From contig PLXC01000095.1 of NCBI GenBank assembly GCA_003151275.1, positions 1-25,952 of the forward strand: a DNA stretch of 25,952 nucleotides. Direction: 5' to 3'. This stretch comes from Candidatus Melainabacteria bacterium (GTDB lineage: Bacteria; Cyanobacteriota; Vampirovibrionia; Obscuribacterales; Obscuribacteraceae). This document shows, piece after piece, positions 1 through 6,650 of this stretch. The position numbers were made by a program, and so were the translations under genes. How positions within the stretch are numbered: the stretch's first letter is position 1; the number at the start of each line of letters is the position of its first letter. The notes below the pieces were generated by a model. The model ran no database searches, had not been told where the DNA came from, and was given only the letters and a program-made list of their open reading frames with translations.

Positions 1-132
1 TCGGATGACGCGAAGACAGCTGTGGCACCCGTGGTGACATCAGAAGACGCTGTCCCTGCTAAGCCTGCGTTGGAGGAGACAATTGCCCCCACAGTCGTGC
101 CGATCAAAAACGACGACCCTCCGTCAGCCTAG
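1..132 (+). CDS. C-terminal tail of an upstream gene (partial, unknown product)
   Basis: Frame 1 is open from the window edge to a TAG stop at 130-132 and gives 43 residues. The tail is rich in Ala, Pro, Val and acidic residues (for example DAVPAKPALEE and KNDDPPSA), with no hydrophobic segment or cysteine. It looks like a low-complexity, probably disordered C-terminus of a larger protein that starts outside the window. A good rho-independent terminator follows 21 nt after the stop, which supports this being a true gene end. The function cannot be told from this piece. Confidence 0.6.
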   Translation, partial: SDDAKTAVAPVVTSEDAVPAKPALEETIAPTVVPIKNDDPPSA

Positions 133-153
133 TGGCTTTGTTTTAGAAAATTA

Positions 154-210
154 GGCAGCCACAGCCCCATCGATCTCCGATGCGTGTTGTGGCTGTCTAT
201 TTTCTATTTT
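154..210 (+). terminator. Rho-independent terminator of the upstream gene
   Basis: A 12-bp stem pairs 154-165 (GGCAGCCACAGC) with 186-197 (GTTGTGGCTGTC), fully paired if two G-U pairs are allowed. A T-rich run (tattttctatttt) follows at 198-210. It lies just after the stop at 132. Confidence 0.75.
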
Positions 211-324
211 ATTGACTCGACTTTTGTGGCAAATTTTTTTTGCACCTTTGGTGTTACATCGGGTAGTAGAGGCATGATTACTCCCCTTGTCTCAATCTTG
301 ACTGTCGACAAAACCATCTTTGCC

Positions 325-344
325 AGCAATGTTGCAACATTGCT
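325..344. promoter_or_regulatory. 20-bp perfect palindrome, candidate operator
   Basis: AGCAATGTTGCAACATTGCT is identical to its own reverse complement. Its right 14 bases (GTTGCAACATTGCT) recur exactly at 2424-2437 in front of aceA, and GTTGCAACAT recurs at 11170-11179. All three copies are intergenic. This looks like the full dyad of a transcription-factor site, but which regulator binds it is unknown. Confidence 0.45.
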
Positions 345-665
345 AAATGGGGACAGGAGCGAAACAAAGTAGAAACAATTGCGGACTAGATTGATAATGC
401 TAAGTAGTCTCGTTATAAATTATTGGACATTGAAGCGCAGCTGGGGGCACCGTGGGTAGTGCTCCCGGATATTCTCACATGTGTCTAAATCCAGCCTGTC
501 ATGCGGTTTTGCCCGGTTCTGCTTGTGCGCTGCTCTCGCTAGCTGGCGGAGCTTGTGTGGCTGGGCTAGCTGAGATATCAGTGTTCATGCCATTTTTAAT
601 GCTTGGGAAATAAAGTAGCAAATTTTTTCATTGTTTTGGGGCACCGCATTTGGTTATCAATAGGT

Positions 666-693
666 ATTCATTCATTCATTCATTCATTCATTC
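666..693. repeat. (ATTC)7 tetranucleotide microsatellite
   Basis: Seven uninterrupted ATTC units, followed by a degenerate CTTCCTC tail. It lies in non-coding DNA about 275 nt before the 97-aa gene. Such tracts can vary in copy number by slippage, but no gene start is close enough to be obviously controlled by it. Confidence 0.9.
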
Positions 694-969
694 CTTCCTC
701 TCACCCAGCAGAACAACCACAACAAAGTCCTCAGCACTAATTTCATTCCATCTGCAATAGCCAACGCTGTTGTGATGTTGTCTTGTTGAGTGATTGGCTT
801 GGTAAGTTATGGATTTGAGTTGAATACTGAGTCGGTAGCTCAGTTTGTCCGTTTTGTACTGACCTGTCTTCAACTGATTTCTTTCAACGGAATGCCCACT
901 TAGATGAAGTCATTTTCGGCACGCGTGTTGCCGAACGATTCTAAGTAGGAGTTCCTGGAGGATGACGCA

Positions 970-1263
970 ATGGTTCGGATCGAGCAATGGGCGGTGATCT
1001 TCGTGTCCGGAGACGAGTACACCCCGCCGGAGCTGCGGGAGCGGGCCCTTTTGGGCGCTGTCTATGGACACCCGCGCTTCGACGAAGGAGAGGCTGTCAC
1101 AACCTCGTCGCTGATCGGTGGGTCGGTTCACGGTGAGCACGGCCACGTGGTCGATACCGAAACCCGGCAATACCTCCTGGGCGAGCCGTCCAAGGCGTAT
1201 CTGGCGTGGATCGAAGAGAAGGGAATCGCCTTCGACCCCATGCAGCCGGTTCGTAAGGTCTAG
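970..1263 (+). CDS. Small protein of unknown function, 97 aa
   Basis: ATG start with a GGAG Shine-Dalgarno about 9 nt upstream (957-960). The product has a hydrophobic strand near the N-terminus (WAVIFVSG), a proline- and glutamate-rich helix start (YTPPELRERALLG), and a soluble, acidic middle and end. No signal peptide, membrane segment or cysteine motif is seen. I do not recognise the family. Codon use is GC-rich compared with the flanking DNA, and an overlapping minus-strand frame (910-1362) is the usual mirror of such bias. A strong hairpin lies 10 nt after the stop, so this appears to be a single-gene transcription unit. Confidence 0.7.
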   Translation: MVRIEQWAVIFVSGDEYTPPELRERALLGAVYGHPRFDEGEAVTTSSLIGGSVHGEHGHVVDTETRQYLLGEPSKAYLAWIEEKGIAFDPMQPVRKV

Positions 1264-1272
1264 TGGCTGTTC

Positions 1273-1313
1273 AGATGCCGGCAGGATACAGCAATATCTT
1301 GCCGGCGTCTTTG
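1273..1313 (+). terminator. Probable terminator hairpin after the 97-aa gene
   Basis: A 16-bp stem (1273-1288 with 1295-1310) built on GCCGGCA/TGCCGGC, with two G-U pairs and a 6-nt loop (CAGCAA). Only a short T run (TCTTT) follows, so termination may be partial. Confidence 0.55.
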
Positions 1314-1405
1314 CCTGGTGCTTGTTCCGTGTTCCGTGTGTCCTTCCTTTATCCGTGTGCACTTAATTCAGGTGTACTAATTCGTTCGTCCCGGTGGAGA
1401 AACTA

Positions 1406-1519
1406 ATGAGCTGGCTCACCATGTTGAACTGCGAAAAGGTGTTCGGAGTGGTGTTGATTCTGCTGTGTTTGTGTTGGTTGTGCTGGTACATCCGCTACAC
1501 CAATCAACGGCCGGGCTGA
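1406..1519 (+). CDS. Small single-span membrane peptide, 37 aa
   Basis: ATG at 1406 is preceded by GGTGGAG (1393-1399) at a usable distance, and the frame closes with TGA at 1517-1519. The 37-residue product starts MSWLTMLNCEKV. It then carries one strongly hydrophobic stretch of about 17 residues (FGVVLILLCLCWLCWYI, residues 13-29) and a short basic, polar tail (RYTNQRPG). Positive charge after the span predicts a cytoplasmic C-terminus. Three of its four cysteines lie in or next to the span. It stands between the 97-aa gene and the zinc-ribbon gene. No known family is recognised. Support comes from the ribosome binding site and the clean amphipathic layout, not from homology. Confidence 0.5.
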   Translation: MSWLTMLNCEKVFGVVLILLCLCWLCWYIRYTNQRPG

Positions 1520-1600
1520 TCAGAAAGGGGTGCAAGTGCCTTTGTTTTTTCGCTTCGTTCGACACTAAACGCGTAGCTTCGGCTACCAGAAAGGGCAACA

Positions 1601-1816
1601 GTGACTAGCAAAACGGAGAGAGTGACGCGTACGGGACCCCTCAATTCACTTCAGAAGAGGCTGTCCGGCACGTCCGCTAGCGATTGTGGGCGGACGCCGC
1701 AGTTCGAGTTGACCCGCTGGCGCTGTGGGGATTGCGGCATCAGCCTGTTCTACGCGGACGGGTCTTGCTCGGTCTGCGCCTGTAAGACGCGCATCCTCCG
1801 GAAGTCCGGGCAGTAA
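1601..1816 (+). CDS. Small zinc-ribbon protein, 71 aa
   Basis: GTG start with AAAGGG at 1590-1595, 5 nt upstream. The N-terminal 40 residues are basic and polar. The C-terminal part holds two knuckles, CGDC (residues 42-45) and CSVC (56-59), spaced as in a zinc ribbon, with further cysteines at 29 and 61. The segment between them (GISLFYADGS) fits the beta turn of a rubredoxin-like ribbon. Such proteins usually bind one zinc and contact nucleic acid or protein partners; no specific role can be assigned. A hairpin lies 17 nt after the stop. Confidence 0.65.
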   Translation: MTSKTERVTRTGPLNSLQKRLSGTSASDCGRTPQFELTRWRCGDCGISLFYADGSCSVCACKTRILRKSGQ

Positions 1817-1833
1817 GTCGCGGGTGGAATGCA

Positions 1834-1853
1834 GAGGGAGTCCCAACTCCCTC
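1834..1853 (+). terminator. Hairpin after the zinc-ribbon gene
   Basis: A perfect 8-bp stem GAGGGAGT/ACTCCCTC with a CCCA loop, 17 nt past the stop. A T run (ggttttttt) follows only about 20 nt later, itself partly paired with AAAAAAC. Termination is plausible but not of the canonical form. Confidence 0.4.
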
Positions 1854-2302
1854 GGCAAAAAACTTTCTAAATTGGTTTTTTTGCTGTTCTGCTATAACTT
1901 ATAATAAGAATTTCGAAAAAGAAGAACGACAGTGCAGTATCGCCTGCGGTGCTTGGGCGGAGTAAATCCGGCGCTGCCCTCCAGCAAAAGTTTCAGGAGC
2001 GGCACATTCAGAAAACTCGCGCCTATAATCTGGTTCTCTAAAGCTCAGTTGGCCTAACTAGTGCAGCTCAGTTTTTATAAAGAGTTCCAACATAAGCCGG
2101 TTCGTTACTTAGTTACGAAAAGCGAAGCGCCTACATCCGCTGTCCTGGCGGCATAGCGCCGAAGACGGAGTGTATCTAAATGCACGAACTTTACATCGAT
2201 CATCTCGTTTTGCGTTCCAAGGTTTGCTAAGCAAAGGTGTTCATCCAAGCTTCCCCAAAAACAAAAAAACGCAGCAGCCACCTAAAAGAAGCCTGTCACA
2301 AA
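1854..2302. other. Gene-free stretch before the aceA control region
   Basis: About 450 nt without a supportable gene. A 41-codon GTG frame near 1932 and a 16-codon ATG frame at 2176 exist, but both have weak ribosome binding sites and unremarkable composition. The first part is AT-rich (tataacttataataag around 1891-1910) and could hold a promoter. Confidence 0.4.
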
Positions 2303-2346
2303 AACCTGATTGAAACATCTTTTGATGTTAGGAGAGGAATCAGGTT
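2303..2346 (+). promoter_or_regulatory. Nested hairpin in the aceA upstream region
   Basis: The outer stem AACCTGATT (2303-2311) pairs with AATCAGGTT (2338-2346). Inside it, AACATC (2314-2319) pairs with GATGTT (2324-2329) over a TTTT loop. The 8-nt right-hand bulge AGGAGAGG looks like an anti-ribosomal purine tract. The element lies 142 nt before the aceA start. It could be a protein-binding dyad or a structured leader, depending on where transcription begins, which I cannot see. Confidence 0.4.
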
Positions 2347-2383
2347 GTTGCGCAACGGCTTGGGATGTGACAAGGCGCCTTGT
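2347..2383. promoter_or_regulatory. Two palindromes upstream of aceA
   Basis: GTTGCGCAAC (2347-2356) is a perfect 10-bp palindrome. ACAAGGCGCCTTGT (2370-2383) is a perfect 14-bp palindrome, flanked by direct TGTGAC repeats (2366-2371 and 2387-2392). Such clustered symmetry in front of a carbon-metabolism gene suggests operators; the binding proteins are unknown. Confidence 0.4.
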
Positions 2384-2423
2384 TATCTGTGACTTCTTAA
2401 CGAGCAGTTTCAGGTGTCTAGGC

Positions 2424-2437
2424 GTTGCAACATTGCT
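2424..2437. promoter_or_regulatory. GTTGCAACATTGCT motif at the aceA promoter
   Basis: This 14-mer is identical to the right part of the 20-bp palindrome at 325-344. It sits 50 nt before the aceA ATG, where an operator overlapping or just downstream of the promoter would be expected. The TTGCAA core resembles the TTTGCAAA core reported for RamB/ScfR-type regulators of acetate and short-chain fatty acid genes; that link is an inference. Confidence 0.45.
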
Positions 2438-2487
2438 TCACCCCGCTCGCGAAAATTCTTTCCGAGTAACCAACTGAAGGATCAGAT

Positions 2488-3756
2488 ATGAACGAATCGA
2501 AAACATTGAAGCCCTCCGCACATCAAAATCGTTTTCAAGGCATCGTCCGCGACTACACCCTCGACCAGGTGCAGATGCTTCGACCTTCCATCCAGAACGA
2601 CTGCGCAATCGCCCGCCATGGCGCGGAACGCCTCTGGGCCGACATGCACTCGCTACCTTTCGTCGCTGCCCTCGGCGCCATGAACGGCTCCCAGGCAACC
2701 AACTACGTCAAAGGCGGTCTGCGCGCCATCTACCTGAGCGGCTGGCAAGTCGCGGCTGACGCCAACCTCGCTGGCGAGACCTATCCCGACCAGAGCCTCT
2801 ACCCCTCCAACAGCGCTCCGGCCCTGGTCAAGAAGCTGAACGCAGCTCTCTCCCGCGCCAGCCAGATCCAGAAGCTCGGCGGCAAGACCGACATCGACTT
2901 CTTCGCGCCCATCATCGCTGATGCCGAAGCCGGCTTTGGCGGTCCGCTGCAAGCGTTCGAGCTGATGAAATCCATGATCGAAGCCGGCGCCGCGGGCGTG
3001 CACTTCGAAGACCAACTCGCTTCCGAAAAGAAGTGCGGTCACATGGGCGGCAAGGTCCTCGTTCCCACCTCCCAGTTCATCCGCACTCTGCAGGCAGCTC
3101 GCCTGGCGGCCGACGTGCTCGATGTGCCGACCGTTCTGATCGCGCGCACCGACTCGCTCGACGCCACCCTGCTGACCAACGACATCGACCCGCGCGACCG
3201 GCCCTTCATCACCGGCGAGCGTACCGCTGAAGGCTACTTCCGCGTCAAGGGCTGCCTGGAATCGGCGATCGCTCGCGGTCTGGCCTACGCGCCCCACGTC
3301 GACATGCTCTGGTTCGAGACCTCCAAGCCGGACCTCGAGCAAGCTCGCAAGTTCGCCGAGGCGATCCACGCGCAGTTCCCCGGCAAGCTGCTTTCCTACA
3401 ACTGCTCGCCGTCTTTCAACTGGAAGGCGCACTTGAGCGACGAGCAGATCGCCACTTTCATGCAGGACCTGGGCGCACTGGGCTACAAGTTCCAGTTCGT
3501 CACTCTGGCCGGCTGGCACGCGACCAATATGAGCGCGTTCGAGCTTGCCCGGGGCTTCGCTGCCGAAGGGATGACTGCCTATTCCCGTCTGCAGCAGCAG
3601 GAATTCGCCGCCGAGCCCCAGGGCTACACCGCGGTGAAGCACCAGAAGGAAGTCGGCGCCGGCTACTTCGACGAGCTGATCATGACGATCACCGGCGGTA
3701 ACTCGTCGACGACCGCCCTGACCGGCTCGACTGAAGAAGAGCAGTTCAAGCACTAG
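2488..3756 (+). CDS. aceA: Isocitrate lyase
   Basis: Cleaves isocitrate to glyoxylate and succinate, the first step of the glyoxylate shunt, allowing growth on acetate or fatty acids. The 422-residue length matches the short bacterial class (about 430 aa). Visible family signatures are [10 protein letters not shown] (84-93), the catalytic loop [10 protein letters not shown] (181-190) with the active-site Cys183, ARTDS (219-223), NCSPSFNW (305-312) and the closing TLAGWH (339-344). The ATG has GAAGGA six nt upstream. Codons are strongly biased to C-ending forms, unlike the neighbouring regulators, which suggests high expression. No malate synthase lies in the window. The upstream region is crowded with dyads, so transcription is probably tightly regulated. 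A 371-codon frame on the opposite strand is a shadow of this codon bias. Confidence 0.97.
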   Translation: MNESKTLKPSAHQNRFQGIVRDYTLDQVQMLRPSIQNDCAIARHGAERLWADMHSLPFVAALGAMNGSQATNYVKGGLRAIYLSGWQVAADANLAGETYPDQSLYPSNSAPALVKKLNAALSRASQIQKLGGKTDIDFFAPIIADAEAGFGGPLQAFELMKSMIEAGAAGVHFEDQLASEKKCGHMGGKVLVPTSQFIRTLQAARLAADVLDVPTVLIARTDSLDATLLTNDIDPRDRPFITGERTAEGYFRVKGCLESAIARGLAYAPHVDMLWFETSKPDLEQARKFAEAIHAQFPGKLLSYNCSPSFNWKAHLSDEQIATFMQDLGALGYKFQFVTLAGWHATNMSAFELARGFAAEGMTAYSRLQQQEFAAEPQGYTAVKHQKEVGAGYFDELIMTITGGNSSTTALTGSTEEEQFKH

Positions 3757-3779
3757 GGAACGGTTCAACCCTCCTGTGT

Positions 3780-3816
3780 TGAAAGCAGCATGGACTCTAC
3801 ATCCATGTTGCTTTCA
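3780..3816 (+). terminator. Probable terminator of aceA
   Basis: A 15-bp stem TGAAAGCAGCATGGA/TCCATGTTGCTTTCA (one G-U pair) with a 7-nt loop, 23 nt after the aceA stop. The following bases (cacactttc) contain only a weak T run, so this may act partly as a 3'-end stabiliser. Confidence 0.55.
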
Positions 3817-3937
3817 CACTTTCAAAGAAGATTTCGCAGCGGCTAATTCATCGCCGCTTCGGATGGACTAACGCCTCGCGCCTACAAAGCGCGATCACGC
3901 AAAGCCCAACCCCCCAACACCCACTGGAGTGGAAATC

Positions 3938-4147
3938 ATGAACCGTGCCAACACAATGAGACTGAACAACGCTGTCGAAGAAGCAATCGGATCAGGCGAT
4001 GGTCACCATCACCGCGTTTCGTCTTCCGGCTTCGCGCACAGCGCCAGCATCGACAGCGGTGCCGCGGCGCCCGAAGAGCGCGACTCACCGCTCAAATTCA
4101 ACCATGCCGAAGACGAGCATTACGGCATGTCGCACCACCAGGGCTGA
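3938..4147 (+). CDS. Small His-rich hydrophilic protein, 69 aa, unknown
   Basis: I choose ATG 3938 because GGAG lies 8 nt upstream (3926-3929). A GTG nine bases earlier would use part of that same ribosome binding site. The product begins MNRANTMRLNNAVEEAIG and then has a GDGHHHR cluster, a Ser/Ala-rich segment and an acidic, His-rich tail (HAEDEHYGMSHHQG). It has no membrane span, signal peptide or cysteine, and is predicted to be largely disordered. The histidine clusters could bind a metal, but that is speculation. It lies 181 nt after aceA, beyond the hairpin, so it may have its own promoter. Family not recognised. Confidence 0.55.
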   Translation: MNRANTMRLNNAVEEAIGSGDGHHHRVSSSGFAHSASIDSGAAAPEERDSPLKFNHAEDEHYGMSHHQG

Positions 4148-4228
4148 TCCGAACCGGAAAGCCGCCGTTTTAGATTCGGTCTGATCACCAAGACCTAAAT
4201 TCCGCAACTAAACCTGAGAGAGGCAACC

Positions 4229-4582
4229 ATGTCCAATATCAATTTGGGTAATCCCACCAGCGAGGAAAAAGCGATGGCAGTCATCTGTCATCTCGTCTCG
4301 CTCGTCGCCACCTCACTTCTGCTCAACATCGTCGTTCCGATCGTGATCATGTGCATCACGGATTCCCCGTTCGTCAAGCACCAGGCCAAGGAAGTGCTGA
4401 ACTTCCAGATCAGCGTCGTGCTCTGGGCGATCATTTCCGCGGTTCTTTGCTTCGTGCTGGTTGGCATTCCGATGCTGATCGTCCTTGCGATCGCCGCCAT
4501 CATTCTGCCGATTTTCGCGGCTGTCAGCGTCAGCGGCGGCACCGCCTATCGCTATCCGCTTACCTTCCGTTTTGTGCAGTAG
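4229..4582 (+). CDS. DUF4870 domain membrane protein, 117 aa
   Basis: ATG with GAGAGAGG just upstream. The sequence follows the DUF4870 pattern: a polar N-terminus, the TSEEKAMAVICHLVSLV block (10-26), a first membrane span to about residue 43, the conserved FVKHQAKEVLNFQIS segment (48-62), and a long hydrophobic hairpin (63-100) ending in the polar tail GGTAYRYPLTFRFVQ. Members are small inner-membrane proteins of unknown function found widely in bacteria. It is separated from the His-rich gene by 81 nt and is followed directly by a strong terminator, so it ends a transcription unit. Family assignment is confident; role is unknown. Confidence 0.85.
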   Translation: MSNINLGNPTSEEKAMAVICHLVSLVATSLLLNIVVPIVIMCITDSPFVKHQAKEVLNFQISVVLWAIISAVLCFVLVGIPMLIVLAIAAIILPIFAAVSVSGGTAYRYPLTFRFVQ

Positions 4583-4606
4583 CACAGCGCATTCGTCATG
4601 TTCAAG

Positions 4607-4645
4607 CAGGGGTGCATTGCGCACCCCTGACTTTTCGTTTTTTTT
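4607..4645 (+). terminator. Strong rho-independent terminator
   Basis: A perfect 9-bp GC-rich stem CAGGGGTGC/GCACCCCTG (4607-4615 with 4621-4629) with an ATTGC loop, followed by ACTTTTCGTTTTTTTT. Canonical form, 24 nt after the DUF4870 stop. Confidence 0.9.
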
Positions 4646-4826
4646 GTGGGGTAGGACTACGATAAGATATGATAGAAGTTTTCATTTTTAATATTGAGGT
4701 AATTGTGGCTGTTCATCGAGATTTAGCAGGGTGAACGCGGCCATCTTATCAATCTCCTTAGCTCCTTCTTTACCTCGCTTTTGCTACGCTGATCAGTATC
4801 AAACATAAAGAAAAAGAGTGAAAAAG

Positions 4827-5474
4827 ATGAGCACATTCGTAGGCATAAATGCAGACCTTAGGTACAAAGACAAGCTAGTGGAGCTGATTTCCTCGGCAGA
4901 CATTCCCGCTCGTTGGCGAGGAACACCGATTGAACACTTCATTCAAGCGCAAAATTTCGGTTATCCACTTCATCCCCAGGCGCATCCACAAGTCTTAATT
5001 GTGTCGTGCATGGAATTTCGATTCTCACTGCCTGTGCCTGCGAACTACGCTTACGTAATCCGCACACCAGGAGGAAGGCTGATCGGAGCCGAGCTGGCCA
5101 TAGGTTACGTGCTTCATCGTGGCGTCACTAACATCTTATTGATAGCGCACAATGATTGCGGCATGACTCATCTAGTCGAACTAGCGCCCGACATTGGAAA
5201 AGCGTTAATGAATCAAGGATGGAGTGCGGAGGTGGCTGAACAGTTCGTGCGCAAGCACACAGCAAAATTGGCAGTGAGGGACGAATTGGAGGCGCTTGAG
5301 CAGGAGTATCATCGGCTCAAAAGACTTTTTAAAAAGGTGCATGTAGCACCACTTTTTCTCACACTTTCTGACAAGCGCGTGTACATTCCGAAGTGGTATC
5401 AAGACTACATCAACAGCGAACCTGCAGAGGGTAATGAGCACGTCAGTGACGAAGAGGTGAGGAAGCTCTATTGA
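4827..5474 (+). CDS. Divergent beta-carbonic anhydrase-like protein
   Basis: Beta-carbonic anhydrases interconvert CO2 and bicarbonate using a zinc held by Cys-His-Cys. Here the ligands are visible as Cys61 (VSCMEFRF), His108 and Cys111 (IAHNDCGM). The strands around them (YVIRTPGGRL, AIGYVLHRGVTNILLIAH) fit the family. The usual C-x-D-x-R dyad reads C-M-E-F-R, so the Asp is replaced by Glu63 with Arg65 kept, and the common R-N-A-G motif reads R-T-P-G. The protein (215 aa) has a charged coiled-coil-like stretch at 150-170. I start at ATG 4827 with AAGAG 8-9 nt upstream; an in-frame GTG lies 9 nt earlier. Catalysis is uncertain given the dyad change. It stands alone between two gene-free gaps. 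Confidence 0.75.
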   Translation: MSTFVGINADLRYKDKLVELISSADIPARWRGTPIEHFIQAQNFGYPLHPQAHPQVLIVSCMEFRFSLPVPANYAYVIRTPGGRLIGAELAIGYVLHRGVTNILLIAHNDCGMTHLVELAPDIGKALMNQGWSAEVAEQFVRKHTAKLAVRDELEALEQEYHRLKRLFKKVHVAPLFLTLSDKRVYIPKWYQDYINSEPAEGNEHVSDEEVRKLY

Positions 5475-5890
5475 TCGATCCTGGATCGCTTGGTCGGGCC
5501 CCTCATTATCTTGCCAAACATGATTCTGTTGGAGCCGCGACGGGTCAATATTCCGCATGCGCTAGCTATCACCTTTAAATCTATCCTGCTTGCCCTGACA
5601 GGTTGCCCAAAACGGTTGATTACCAAGGGGCTTCTAGCGTAGGTTGGAATTACATCTTGCCCCTCTAATAAACCAACAAAAACCGCTGCCCAAAAGCTAG
5701 TTCTGTCACCTCAGAGCCCTTTAAGTTCAGATCACTCTGAATTGTTGGACAGCGACTTCGTTTGCAAGATTTACTTGAGTGGTTCACCGAATCATCCAAG
5801 CTGAAGTTTTCCCAGCAACACCATTGCGTCTCTGCGCAATAGCGAAGCAAATTGCTCCTGGGAATTTACCGAGAAATCGGGAAGTGTGCC
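5475..5890. other. Gene-free stretch between the carbonic anhydrase and the 103-aa gene
   Basis: About 415 nt with no supportable gene. Two small dyads occur: CGATCC-T-GGATCG just after the carbonic anhydrase stop, and TTCAGA-TCAC-TCTGAA at 5726-5741, which could be an operator or a weak hairpin. The promoter of the next gene should lie in the right half. Confidence 0.4.
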
Positions 5891-6202
5891 ATGACTACCA
5901 ACCTCTATCAGGTGCTATACGTCGGTCCCCCTCGTTACGAGGCCACAGTGCAAGAGAAGGAATCGCTGCGTCAGACCGTTCAATCATTCATCGATGCTCA
6001 AGGTGGGCGCCGTTCTGGACTCGTAGGAGTCAAGGTCGGCTTCGAACTTGGGCTGTTCATCATCTATGCGGATAGTTCCTTGTCTGCGTACGGCATGCCA
6101 GGTAGATTCGAAGGTTTCGAACGTCAGTTCGATGCCCTTGAGCTTCCGCGTGAGAAAGTACTTGCCGACGGTCCCATGTATTACCAGGCGGAAGTCTGGT
6201 AA
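5891..6202 (+). CDS. Protein of unknown function, 103 aa
   Basis: I choose ATG 5891 with GGGAAG 7 nt upstream (5878-5883); a TTG 39 nt earlier in frame has no ribosome binding site. The protein is soluble, with an alpha-beta pattern: NLYQVLYVGPPRYEA, a charged helix with QEKESLRQTVQSFIDAQ, then two hydrophobic strands (GLVGVKVGFELGLFIIYAD), and a C-terminal segment ending in PMYYQAEVW. No membrane span or cysteine is seen. I do not recognise the family. The next gene begins 43 nt after its stop on the same strand, so the two are probably co-transcribed. Confidence 0.65.
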   Translation: MTTNLYQVLYVGPPRYEATVQEKESLRQTVQSFIDAQGGRRSGLVGVKVGFELGLFIIYADSSLSAYGMPGRFEGFERQFDALELPREKVLADGPMYYQAEVW

Positions 6203-6245
6203 ATCGTCCCAGCAAACACCACGACAACCAGAAATGTGGGAAAGC

Positions 6246-6638
6246 ATGTCCGCACTCGGAGATCGGATCCAGTTTCATTGCCCTAGCTGTGGGCCAGTCA
6301 ACCTCCAAAGCAAGTCAGTGCGCTTGTTTCAATGCAAGGAAGATGGTTGGCTCACGGTCTCGTTTCGCTGCCGCATGTGTTTTTCCAAGCAGCGAATTGC
6401 TGCAACTTCGCTTGCAGTGCAAGAACTAGCTTTCCACGGCATTGCTGCCGAAACCTGGAGCGTCCAAGACGCATATTGGCCCGCTGCCTCAGTGCGTGCG
6501 CGCAAGTATCGTCGACGCTTCTGGATGCGCAAGCAAGCAACATTCACCAGTCAGGACTGCAACCGCCTCCGAGCGGACATGGAAAAGGTCGACTGGTTCG
6601 TGAAGCTGATGGCGAGTGTGGGAGGCGCCGGCAAATGA
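6246..6638 (+). CDS. CxxC zinc-finger protein, 130 aa
   Basis: The frame is open much further upstream, inside the 103-aa gene. ATG 6246 is the first methionine with a purine-rich site (GGGA, 6238-6241) and lies just before the conserved-looking part; ATG 6234 is an alternative. The product has a treble-clef or ribbon-like pair CPSC (12-15) and CRMC (42-45), with one extra Cys30 between them. Then follows a helical region and a strongly basic segment (VRARKYRRRFWMRKQ, about 80-95), which suggests nucleic-acid binding. Partner of the 103-aa gene in a two-gene unit closed by a long hairpin. Specific function unknown. Confidence 0.6.
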   Translation: MSALGDRIQFHCPSCGPVNLQSKSVRLFQCKEDGWLTVSFRCRMCFSKQRIAATSLAVQELAFHGIAAETWSVQDAYWPAASVRARKYRRRFWMRKQATFTSQDCNRLRADMEKVDWFVKLMASVGGAGK

Positions 6639-6650
6639 TTCAACCTATGA

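Larger units (their letters stand above)
211..956. other. Gene-free stretch with a palindrome and a microsatellite
   Basis: About 750 nt in which I see no convincing gene. The short open frames lack ribosome binding sites and have no protein-like composition. It holds a 20-bp perfect palindrome (325-344) and an (ATTC)7 microsatellite (666-693), listed separately. The right end probably carries the promoter of the 97-aa gene, but I could not assign -35 and -10 boxes with confidence. Confidence 0.5.

Noticed and set aside
184..372. 62-codon frame after the first terminator
   Set aside because: Starts inside the terminator hairpin and has no ribosome binding site.
910..1362. 150-codon minus-strand frame opposite the 97-aa gene
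   Set aside because: The plus-strand gene has a good ribosome binding site and a terminator just after its stop; the minus frame runs through that hairpin.
2653..3768. 371-codon open frame antisense to aceA
   Set aside because: Mirror of the GC-rich codon use of a certain gene; no ribosome binding site and no domain-like features.
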